Assembly: GCA_964523295.1 (NCBI GenBank)
Contig: CAZGAH010000019.1
Coordinates: 1 to 56,070, forward strand
Source of the DNA: CAZGAH01 sp964523295
Lineage (GTDB): Bacteria; Desulfobacterota; Desulfovibrionia; Desulfovibrionales; Desulfovibrionaceae
Length of the DNA stretch: 56,070 nt
Direction of reading: 5' to 3'
Every line of letters starts with the position of its first letter. Positions within the stretch are counted from its first letter, which is position 1. The translations under genes were made by a program, and so were the position numbers. The notes under the pieces were generated by a model. It was not told where the DNA came from, searched no databases, and saw only the letters and a program-made list of their open reading frames with translations. Below are positions 9,412-17,023 of the stretch, in pieces.

Positions 9412-10284
9412 ATGGATAACGTGACCGTCGCCGTAACCCAGATGGCCTGCACCTGGGAGAGCGAAGACAACATCGAGCGCGCCGAAAACCTGGTGCGCCA
9501 GGCCGCAGCGGCCGGCGCGCATGTCGTGCTGCTGCCCGAGCTTTTCGCCACGCCCTATTTCTGCAAGGACCGGGACGAAAAGCACCTGCACCTTGCCGCC
9601 GAGGCGAACGGCCATCCCCTCGTCACGCGCTTCGCCCGACTCGCGGCCAGCCTGGGCGTGGTCCTGCCCGTCAGCTTTTTCGAGCGCCAGGCCGACCGCT
9701 ACTACAACTCCCTGGCCATGGTCGACGCGGACGGCACCGTCATGGGGGTCTACCGAAAATCACATATTCCGGACGGACCGGGCTATTGGGAGAAGTTCTA
9801 TTTCTCGCCCGGCGACACCGGCTTCATGGTCTGGAAAACCCGCTTCGGCGTCATCGGCGCCGGCATCTGCTGGGATCAGTGGTTTCCGGAGGCCGCGCGC
9901 GCCATGACCCTGGCCGGCGCCAATCTGCTCCTCTATCCCACGGCCATAGGCTCCGAACCGGCCGAGCCCGAACTGGATACCCGGGAACGCTGGCAACGAG
10001 TACAGCGCGGCCACGCCGTGGCCAATGCCGTGGTCCTGGCTGCCTCCAACCGCGTCGGCATGGAACAGGGCCAGAGCTGCGGCATCCGCTTCTACGGTTC
10101 CTCGTTCGTGGCCGGGCCGGACGGATCGCTGCTTGCCCAAGGCGACCAGGACAGCACCGGCTTCTGGCTGGCGAGCTTCAGCCCCGCCGAGCTGGAGCGC
10201 ACGCGCCGCTCCTGGGGCTTCTTTCGCGACCGCCGCCCCGAACTCTACGGCCCGCTGCTCGCCGAACGCAGCCCCGCTTCCTGA
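9412..10284 (+). CDS. Carbon-nitrogen hydrolase, N-carbamoylputrescine amidase-like
   Basis: A 290-residue nitrilase-superfamily enzyme. The Glu-Lys-Cys triad is visible as E43 (LLPELFATPYF), K116 (YRKSHIPDGPGY) and C153 (GICWDQWFPE). The YRKSHIPDGPGYWEKFYF-type segment and the GICWDQWFPEA nucleophile region are typical of N-carbamoylputrescine amidase (AguB), which releases putrescine, CO2 and ammonia. No agmatine deiminase gene is adjacent, so the exact substrate is unproved; other omega-amidase-like members are possible. It follows the activator by 38 bases and is probably in the same operon, which fits nitrogen-compound catabolism. Confidence 0.88.
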   Translation: MDNVTVAVTQMACTWESEDNIERAENLVRQAAAAGAHVVLLPELFATPYFCKDRDEKHLHLAAEANGHPLVTRFARLAASLGVVLPVSFFERQADRYYNSLAMVDADGTVMGVYRKSHIPDGPGYWEKFYFSPGDTGFMVWKTRFGVIGAGICWDQWFPEAARAMTLAGANLLLYPTAIGSEPAEPELDTRERWQRVQRGHAVANAVVLAASNRVGMEQGQSCGIRFYGSSFVAGPDGSLLAQGDQDSTGFWLASFSPAELERTRRSWGFFRDRRPELYGPLLAERSPAS

Positions 10285-10735
10285 GCAAGGCTGCTTTCCG
10301 CACAAGGCGTTCCGTCCGGTCTCCCGAACGTGCAACTGCGGGCGCATTCCTGATTTTCTGTCAGCGGCAAACACGTCCGCTTCTCGACATCGAGCGCGGG
10401 CGGTAGGCGATGGAGCCAGCCTTTGCCGAGGCCTGCGCGTACACGACCTTTTGACTATGCCACGGTCATTTTCTGCAGCCTCGACACAGCCCCATGGCAC
10501 TCGGCGCGCTACAAGGGGGTAAAAAGCGCGATCTTCCGGCCCGAGCGGCTCTCGAACGTCCGCGACGTTTGCTATCTGACCTACCGGAGCATCCCGACCG
10601 AGGATGAAGTGACCGTGGAGCGCAAGCCCGGTCATACCTGGCTGCGCATCCGGCCGAGTGCGTTGGCGTGAGCGTCTGTGGGTCGAGCAGGGCCTCGAAC
10701 CCCCACATTGCGCACGATCCACTCGTGTCCGAGCA
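10285..10735. other. Intergenic region, possible coding remnant at 10423-10671
   Basis: About 450 bases between the amidase-like gene and the convergent hipA. A plus-strand frame at 10423-10671 ends in a segment that looks protein-like (YLTYRSIPTEDEVTVERKPG) but has no ribosome site and no family I recognise. It may be a fragment of a lost gene. No terminator hairpin is obvious. Confidence 0.3.
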
Positions 10736-12007
10736 TCACGCGCGCAGTTGAGCCAGGCCTTGATGCCAGGCGTCGAGCATGGACGCGCCCACTGTCGCGA
10801 ACTCGGGGCGCTCGCGCATGTGGCGCACGATGGCCGGCATTGTCTCTTGTACCGCGGCTTCGATCCGGGCCAGAGCCTTCCTGGCCTGCGTAGTGGACAG
10901 ACCGCAGCGGGTGACGCCGAAGGCGAGCAGCTGCCTGGCGTCCGGCCATTTTTTTGAGCCGTCCATGGTCAATGCCATCTGGTCTGCTGGCAGGTAGACC
11001 GTCGTGGTCACCACGTCATAGACCGGCGCCGGCCGCACGGCCTCATGCTCCGGCCTGGCGTAGAGCACGCCGAAGTTTTTCAAGTGCGCGTCGCCGTTGC
11101 GGATTGCGATGGAGAAGGCCACGGACTCGAAAAAGAAGGTCAGCGCATTCGCGGCCTGGCTGGGCGCCACGAAGCAGCGCATGGTTTCCGCAGCCCGCTC
11201 GTAACTCCCGACGTACTTCCGCCTGCCCGGCTTGCCCTGCAGCACGCAGAAATCCTCGAATCCGAGATACCCCGCCGTCGGTTCGCTCTCCGGGGCGAGG
11301 TCGAACCGCTCCAACACGAGGAGCCGGCCGTCGGCGGACAACTCGGCCCGAGTCGTCGGCATGCCGGCAGCATGCGCGGCCTGGAGGCAGAAATACTCGT
11401 TCGTCGCCAGTTCGTGGTACTCCCGCCAGGCCTTGACGATATGCGTCGCCCCCTGAAACGTGACCCGGTCCGGTCGGCTGGAGACGAGCCGCTCCACGGC
11501 CTCGGCAACCGGCAGCAGCACCTTGGGCTGCACACCGGACAGGCCGGAATGGACTGCGTAGGTGCGCAAGAGGTGCTCGAAGAGTTCCTCGGCGCCGGCT
11601 ATACTGTACGCGGCCAGGAGTTCCTTCCAGGACATGGCCCGCAACGTTCCGGTCTGGCCGGCGCCGGGATCGGCGAATCGCAGCCGGCCAAGTTGCGCGT
11701 GGCCGGTCAGTTGCAGCAGCCGGAAATCGTCCACCTCGCCCACGGCCTTGGAAAAGAGCTTCACCAGCCAGTCGCGAAGCAGCCCTTCTGGAAGGTTCAT
11801 CTCAAAGATCGGGTGGAGCCCGTGCCCGGTATCCCAGCTCTCGGGCCTCACGGGCATGGTCAGCGAGACCTGGGCTCCGCACGGGGCCCCCGGACCGTAT
11901 ACAAAGCTGGTTCCCAACGGACGCGCGGGCCGGCGTGACAGCACCCCGGCCGACGCCCCGCCGGCAAAGACCTGCAATGCGGCCACGGCAGACAGGTGCG
12001 GCCTCAT
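10736..12007 (-). CDS. hipA: HipA-type serine/threonine kinase toxin
   Basis: A 423-residue HipA kinase. The N-terminal couple domain covers about 10-110. The kinase core shows the SGVQPK loop (S157 is in the position of the autophosphorylated serine region), the catalytic NGDAHLKNFG (D306, H308, K310, N311) and the Mg-binding PVYDV (D331). In the best studied case HipA phosphorylates glutamyl-tRNA synthetase and induces growth arrest; the target here may differ. All catalytic residues seen are intact, so the kinase is likely active. Start ATG at 12007 has AGGAGGA directly upstream and overlaps the hipB stop by four bases (ATGA), the standard antitoxin-first order. Confidence 0.92.
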   Translation of the reverse strand: MRPHLSAVAALQVFAGGASAGVLSRRPARPLGTSFVYGPGAPCGAQVSLTMPVRPESWDTGHGLHPIFEMNLPEGLLRDWLVKLFSKAVGEVDDFRLLQLTGHAQLGRLRFADPGAGQTGTLRAMSWKELLAAYSIAGAEELFEHLLRTYAVHSGLSGVQPKVLLPVAEAVERLVSSRPDRVTFQGATHIVKAWREYHELATNEYFCLQAAHAAGMPTTRAELSADGRLLVLERFDLAPESEPTAGYLGFEDFCVLQGKPGRRKYVGSYERAAETMRCFVAPSQAANALTFFFESVAFSIAIRNGDAHLKNFGVLYARPEHEAVRPAPVYDVVTTTVYLPADQMALTMDGSKKWPDARQLLAFGVTRCGLSTTQARKALARIEAAVQETMPAIVRHMRERPEFATVGASMLDAWHQGLAQLRA

Positions 12008-12255
12008 TCCTCCTCCTGCCGGAGTTCGTCGAGCGTCGGCAGGGGCGAGGCGTCTCGCAGGCAGAGTTCCAGCCCTAGCGCCCAGGCCACGCGGTCGATC
12101 TTACGCACGCCAAGCTCCAGGTACGCCCCGCGCTCCAGGCTGGACACGACGGTACGCGAAAGCCCGACCTGCTGCCCCAGCTCGGCCTGACTCATTCCCA
12201 GCGCCTTGCGCCGTCGCCGGATTCCCTCGCCGATACGGCGCAGCGCTTCACTCAT
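12004..12255 (-). CDS. hipB: HipB-type antitoxin, XRE helix-turn-helix
   Basis: An 83-residue XRE-family DNA-binding protein. The helix-turn-helix is MSQAELGQQVGLSRTVVSSL, followed by an acidic tail ending DELRQEEE. HipB binds and neutralises HipA and represses the operon. I chose ATG 12255 because GGGGAGG lies five to six bases upstream; a GTG at 12270 in frame would add five residues but sits on the ribosome site itself. It is the first gene of the two-gene operon and overlaps hipA by four bases. Confidence 0.88.
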   Translation of the reverse strand: MSEALRRIGEGIRRRRKALGMSQAELGQQVGLSRTVVSSLERGAYLELGVRKIDRVAWALGLELCLRDASPLPTLDELRQEEE

Positions 12256-12298
12256 CGGTTCCTCCCCCACCCGCCAGAATATGCACTTTATTTACGAC

Positions 12299-12326
12299 AT
12301 TTAAGCTTGATTTGAAGATATGTCAA
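12299..12326 (-). promoter_or_regulatory. Promoter of hipBA
   Basis: On the minus strand a perfect TTGACA (12326-12321) is followed after 16 bases by TTAAAT (12304-12299), about 45 bases before the hipB start. HipB would be expected to bind around here, but no clear palindromic operator was found. Confidence 0.55.
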
Positions 12327-12959
12327 TTATTTTGTGCAAAGCACCTGCCCTGCGCGCCTTCGGTAAACTCCAGGCTGATAGAGCAGACATCGAAAAATCG
12401 AAGTCTGCCCTCCCGAGCCTGCGCAGCCCAGAGATTGACAGACGCCAAGAGGGAGCATGATATTTTCGAACTTCCCGCGCAGGCTGGTTGTCCAGTCCAG
12501 TCGAAGCGAAACGCCGGCGGAAGCGGCGGCGGGGGAAGAGCCTGAGCAAGCTCGCACACGGTCGAGATGATAACGGAGTGGCCCTGAAAATGACGATGCA
12601 AAGTCGCAGGGACCTGAAAGAGAAGCAAAGTTAATTTCAGTTTGCTTTTTTTAAAGGTGAACTATACGCGGACATTATGAAGCAAGCTGAATAAGCCTAT
12701 GACTCCGGGGGCTGTTATGGATGCGTAACGAAGGGTTCCTGTATATCTAAATTTGTGCCATCCTGACATAGCGAGCCGCTAGCGCGGAGGTGTGGGTAAA
12801 AATCGTTTTCCAACACAGGGTGCATTTTCATGCTTTTGATGCACCAAAAAAGCCGGTAATCTTGAGAAAATGTTGAAGTCTTGCCCGCGGCGACTCCTGC
12901 ACCGACGAAACGGTCGGCCAGAGGCATCAGGATTCTTTTTGGGAACAGGAAAAAAACGC
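12327..12959. other. Intergenic region between hipB and the TetR gene
   Basis: About 630 bases between divergent transcription units, more AT-rich than the neighbouring genes. Open frames here (minus 12715-12966 and a 37-codon plus frame at 12457-12570) have no recognisable product. I see no insertion element ends. Confidence 0.4.
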
Positions 12960-12988
12960 TTGACACAAAGCGTCCAGAAGTCTAACCA
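12960..12988 (+). promoter_or_regulatory. Promoter of the TetR/SulP operon
   Basis: TTGACA at 12960-12965, a 17-base spacer, and TAACCA at 12983-12988. The palindromic operator begins seven bases after the -10, so a bound regulator would block transcription initiation. Confidence 0.55.
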
Positions 12989-12994
12989 AAAAAC

Positions 12995-13012
12995 CGACTG
13001 AGCACTCAGTCG
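12995..13012. promoter_or_regulatory. Palindromic operator of the TetR regulator
   Basis: An 18-base inverted repeat with two perfect eight-base arms (CGACTGAG and CTCAGTCG) around a CA centre. It lies between the promoter and the tetR start and matches the size and form of TetR/AcrR-family operators, so autorepression is expected. Confidence 0.75.
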
Positions 13013-13030
13013 AAATCAGGAGTTCAAGTC

Positions 13031-13612
13031 ATGTCGAAAAAGAAGGACGCCATTCTGCACGTCGCGATGGTGCTGTTTGCCAACAAGGGCTTCCAGGCCA
13101 CGACGATGCAGGACATCTCCCGGCACACCGGCGCTGCCGAGGGGACGATCTTCTATCATTTCAAGAGCAAGGAACAGCTGCTCGTCTCGATTCTCGAGTG
13201 CATGCGGATCAGGATCATCGAGGAGTTTGAGCGCTACCTGGCTGACCGCAGTTTTGCGACCGGCATGGACATGATGGAGGAGGCGGTTTCGTTTTACCTG
13301 TATCTGGCCGGGCTGATGGCGGATGAGTTTCTGCTGCTGCAGTCGCACTTCATCTACCGTCTGGCGGAAGAGAATGAAGACTGTCGGGGGCATCTGGAGG
13401 CCATTTACAATTGTCTGGCCGACATCTTCGAACGCGCGATTTTCATGGGCCAGGCCGACGGGTCCATGGGGTCCTTTCATCCACGGAAAACGGCCCTGAT
13501 TCTTTTCTCCATGGTAGACGGGCTGGTACGCTTCAAAACCTTTAACCTCTACGATGCGGGGGCTCTCTATGTCGAGCTTGTTGATTCGTGCCGCAGGATG
13601 CTCAAGCCCTAG
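13031..13612 (+). CDS. TetR/AcrR-family transcriptional regulator
   Basis: A 193-residue one-component repressor. The N-terminal helix-turn-helix contains the conserved GFQATTMQDI and GAAEGTIFYHFKSKEQLL segments (about 20-52). The remaining helices form the ligand-binding and dimerisation domain, whose ligand is unknown. AGGAG lies ten bases before the ATG. The operator immediately upstream argues for autoregulation. The SulP transporter gene starts inside its 3' end (44-base overlap), so the regulator and transporter are coupled and the regulator probably controls the whole signalling operon. Confidence 0.92.
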   Translation: MSKKKDAILHVAMVLFANKGFQATTMQDISRHTGAAEGTIFYHFKSKEQLLVSILECMRIRIIEEFERYLADRSFATGMDMMEEAVSFYLYLAGLMADEFLLLQSHFIYRLAEENEDCRGHLEAIYNCLADIFERAIFMGQADGSMGSFHPRKTALILFSMVDGLVRFKTFNLYDAGALYVELVDSCRRMLKP

Positions 13613-15759
13613 TCCGGTCTGGCGTCGGGTCGTTTTTACGGCCCTGCCCTTTTTGCGCTGGTTCAAGGGCTACGACCTGGCCTCGTTCCGGATGGACGCC
13701 ATTTCCGGTCTGACCGTGGCGCTGGTGCTCATTCCCCAGTCCATGGCCTACGCGCAGCTGGCGGGGATGCCTGCCTACTATGGCCTCTACGCCTCGTTTC
13801 TTCCGCCGATGATCGCCGCTCTGTTCGGCTCCAGCCGACAGCTGGCGACCGGCCCCGTGGCGGTGGTCTCGCTGATGACCTCGGCCTCGCTGTCGCCTCT
13901 GGCCACTACCGGAAGCGAGGGCTTCATCGCCTACGCTATTCTGCTGGCGCTGCTGGTGGGGGTGTTTCAGCTCAGCCTGGGCATTCTGCGCCTGGGGCTG
14001 GTGGTCAATTTTCTCTCCCACCCCGTAGTCAACGGCTTTACCAACGCCGCGGCGATCATCATCGCCACCTCGCAGCTGTCCAAGCTGTTCGGCGTTTCCG
14101 TGGACACGGCCGAGCATCATTACGAAACGATCTGGCGCGTGGTGCAGTCCGCCATGCATTACACGCACTGGCCCACCTTTTTCATGGGTGTGTTTGCCTT
14201 TGCGATCATGTTCGGGCTGAAAAAAATCTCGCCAAGGATACCCAACGTGCTCGTGGCCGTGGTCGTGACCACGCTGCTCTCCTGGCAGCTCGGCTTTGAG
14301 CGTCGCGCCACGGTGAGTGTGGATGCGCTCCAGTCCCCGGCGGCCGTGGAGCGCATTATGGCCTTCAATGCCGCGGTCGCGCGTATCGACTCCTTGTCGC
14401 TCGAGCGAACGGAGTTGGGCAAGACCGAAGACGACGCCAAAAGCTCCGGCGATGCCATGGCCCTGCTCGATGCGAAGTTCGAGACCGAGCGCCTGAACCT
14501 GGAGATGGCGCACGCCAAGGCGAAATCCGCCGAGATGCGGCAGTCTCTGCGCGACATGTTGTTCGAGGGCGGCCAGGGACAGGACGGGCAGCAGCTGTTT
14601 TTCCTGAAGGGCGAGGCGCCGGCCGGAGTGCAGGGTGACGGCCGGGTCTGGCGTCTGCGCGTGGGCAATACGGCCCTGAAGAGCGACGGGCTGATCATGA
14701 ACGGCGGCGGCTCGGTGGTCGGGGTCGTCCCCGAGGGTCTTCCGGCCTTCAGCATCCCCTCGTTCGACATCAAGGTTGCCCTGAAGCTGCTGCCCTTTGC
14801 GGCGATCATCTCCTTGCTGGGCTTCATGGAGGCCATCAGCATCGCCAAGGCCATGGCGGCCAAAACCGGGCAGCGGCTGGACCCGAACCAGGAGCTGATC
14901 GGTCAGGGTCTGTCCAACATTCTCGGCGCCGTGGGCAAGAGCTTTCCGTCCTCGGGATCCTTTTCGCGCTCCGCTGTCAACCTGCAGGCCGGCGCGGTCA
15001 GCGGGTTTTCGAGCGTCTTTACGAGCGCTACCGTGGTCATCGCGCTGTTGTTTTTTACCTCCTTGCTGTATCATCTGCCGCAGAGCGTGCTGGCGGCCGT
15101 AATCATGATGGCAGTCATCGGCCTGATCAACGTCTCGGGCTTCATTCATGCCTGGAAGGCGCAGCCGTACGACGGGATAATTTCCATTATCGCGTTTCTG
15201 GCTACGCTGGCCTTTGCCCCGCACCTGGACAAGGGCATCATGATCGGCGTTGGATTGTCGCTTGGCGTCTATCTGTACAAGAGCATGCGGCCGAAGGTGG
15301 CGACGCTCTCGCTCCACGAGGACGAGGCGCATCGCGACGCTCAGGCCTTCGGTCTGGCGGAGTGTCCGCATACCTGCGTCGTGCGCTTTGACGGCGCGTT
15401 GTTTTTCGCCAACGCGAGTTTTCTGGAAGATCNNNNNNNNNNAACGGATGCAGACCATGCCCCGGCTCAAGCACATCATTCTGGAGGCCTCGGGGATCAA
15501 CGACATGGACGCCTCGGGCGAGGAGGCTCTGTCGCTGCTGGTGGACCGGATTCGCAGCGCCGGTCTGGACATTTCCCTGTGCGGCGTCAAGGAACCCGTG
15601 CTTGCGGTCATGCGCCGTACGCACCTGTACGAGCACATCGGCGAGGATCATCTCTATCCCAATCTGTCCCGGGCGATATGCTCCGTGCATAACGACGCCT
15701 GGCATCAGCCCGGAGAGGTCTGCCCGCTCACGAGTGTCTGCCGTCTTACAACGTCCTGA
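13569..15759 (+). CDS. SulP-family anion transporter with STAS domain
   Basis: An inner-membrane SulP/SLC26 transporter of roughly 730 residues, moving sulfate, bicarbonate or another anion. The N-terminal sulfate-transporter signature region GLTVALVLIPQSMAYAQLAG, the many transmembrane segments and the later KSFPSSGSFSRSAVN motif are clear. A C-terminal STAS domain starts near residue 580. Between about residues 240 and 385 lies a long hydrophilic, coiled-coil-like insertion that ordinary SulP proteins lack. The run of ten Ns at 15433-15442 falls in the STAS domain; the frame before (LFFANASFLED) and after (RMQTMPRLKHIILEAS) fit one STAS domain, but only if the true gap length is a multiple of three. 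Start ATG 13569 lies inside tetR and has a GGGGG stretch upstream; later TTG starts are possible. Confidence 0.88.
15433..15442. other. Assembly gap (10 N)
   Basis: Ten Ns within the SulP STAS domain. The number is a placeholder: with ten bases the flanking frames do not join, whereas 9 or 12 would restore one reading frame. The apparent break of the gene is therefore an assembly artefact. Confidence 0.9.
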
Positions 15760-15782
15760 GAAGTCTGCAAAAGGAGCAAGCC

Positions 15783-17006
15783 ATGACGGTCATCAGCGTA
15801 TTCAGCGGCATCTGCTGCAACGAGGCGTCGGTGTTGAAGCAGCTGCTCGACGCCAACGGGATGAGGCTTCTGGGCGACGGAGACCTGGTCGCCGCGGCAG
15901 CCGGATTGTCGGGCATGTCCGGAGACCGGATCGAGAAAGCCTTTTACGGCAAGACCTCGGTCTTCAACAAATTCACCCATGAAAAGGAGCGGGCGGTAGC
16001 CTGGCTGCGTCTGGCCCTGGCCCGCCGGCTGGTGGACGAGGACAATCTGCTCATCTCCGGTTTCTGCGCCTTACTGCCGCCGCGAGAGATAAGCCACGTG
16101 CTCAGGGTCTGCCTCATCGCCGACATCAAGACCCGGCTTGCCGCTGCCATGCAGGAGCGAGGCCTTGCCGAGCGCGACGCCGCCAGATTGTTGAACCGCA
16201 GTGACGAAGAACACGCCACCTGGGTTCAGGAGCTGACCCGCACGGACGATCCCTGGGCAGAGGCGCTGTACGACATCTTTTTGCCCATGCATAAGACCAC
16301 GGTGGACAACGCGGTGGCGCTGATCCTGCAACACGCGGGAGCCGAGGCCGTGGCCTCGACGACGCGGAGCAGGGACGCGGCCCGTGATTTTCTGCTCGCG
16401 GCGACGGTGGAATCGGCGTTGGCGGAAAAGGGGCATACGGTATCGGTCGCGGCCCGGGCCGGCGTGGTCACCCTGACCATCAACCGCAAGGTGCTGCTGC
16501 TCGAACGTCTGGAGAACGAACTCAAAGCCCAGGCCTCGAAGGTCGAGGGTGTGCGCGAGGTCGTGACCCGCGTCGGCAAGGATTACTATCAGAGCGACAT
16601 CTACCGGAAGGTCGATTTCGCCATGCCTTCCAAGGTATTGCTGGTTGACGACGAGCGCGAGTTCGTCCAGACGCTCTCGGAACGGCTGTCCATGCGCGAA
16701 GTCGGCGCCCACGCCGTATTTGACGGAGAATCCGCGCTGAATATGATTCGCGAGGACGAGCCCGAGGTCATGGTCCTCGATCTCAAGATGCCGGGCATTG
16801 ACGGCATCGAAGTGCTCCGCCAGGTCAAGTCCACGCGCCCCGACGTCGAGGTCATCATCCTGACCGGCCACGGTACGGAAAAGGATCGGGACGTGTGCAT
16901 GGGCCTGGGCGCGTTCGCCTATCTCCACAAGCCTGTGGACATCGAGGTGTTGAGCCGCACGCTGCAAGAGGCCAACGCAAAGGTCCAAAGCAAGAAGTCT
17001 TCCTGA
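15783..17006 (+). CDS. Cytidylate-kinase-like / response receiver fusion
   Basis: A 407-residue protein with three parts. Residues 1-190 resemble cytidylate-kinase-like domains (FSGICCNEASVLKQLL start, later RDAARLLNRSDEE and the TRTDDPWAEALYDI segment). Residues about 200-275 form a small alpha/beta, BON-like linker. Residues 283-405 are a receiver domain with DD at 289-290, phospho-acceptor D333 in VLDLKMPGIDG, and a conserved K near 385. The kinase-like P-loop lacks the usual GxGKS/T lysine, so nucleotide phosphotransfer is doubtful and a sensing role more likely. AAGGAG is upstream. It lies 23 bases after the SulP gene in the operon. Function is inferred only. Confidence 0.82.
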   Translation: MTVISVFSGICCNEASVLKQLLDANGMRLLGDGDLVAAAAGLSGMSGDRIEKAFYGKTSVFNKFTHEKERAVAWLRLALARRLVDEDNLLISGFCALLPPREISHVLRVCLIADIKTRLAAAMQERGLAERDAARLLNRSDEEHATWVQELTRTDDPWAEALYDIFLPMHKTTVDNAVALILQHAGAEAVASTTRSRDAARDFLLAATVESALAEKGHTVSVAARAGVVTLTINRKVLLLERLENELKAQASKVEGVREVVTRVGKDYYQSDIYRKVDFAMPSKVLLVDDEREFVQTLSERLSMREVGAHAVFDGESALNMIREDEPEVMVLDLKMPGIDGIEVLRQVKSTRPDVEVIILTGHGTEKDRDVCMGLGAFAYLHKPVDIEVLSRTLQEANAKVQSKKSS

Positions 17007-17023
17007 GCGGGCAGAGGGCGCTG

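Noticed and set aside
10680..10720. A GGTTCGAGGCCC-like string suggesting a tRNA 3' end on the minus strand
   Set aside because: The arms do not pair as a T-stem and no acceptor or anticodon stems can be found.
12457..12570. A 37-codon plus-strand frame with a GGGAG site
   Set aside because: Plausible ribosome site but the peptide has no features and no conserved context; not enough to call a gene.
12715..12966. Minus-strand frame of 83 codons between hipB and tetR
   Set aside because: No ribosome site, no family, and it runs into the promoter of the TetR operon.
15421..15460. Apparent frameshift splitting the SulP gene
   Set aside because: The break coincides with ten Ns; both flanks fit one STAS domain, so it is an assembly gap.
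13602..15638. Minus-strand open frame of 678 codons antisense to SulP
   Set aside because: It mirrors the SulP gene, has no recognisable domain and a His/Gln/Arg-rich composition typical of antisense frames in GC-rich DNA. The plus-strand SulP reading is certain.
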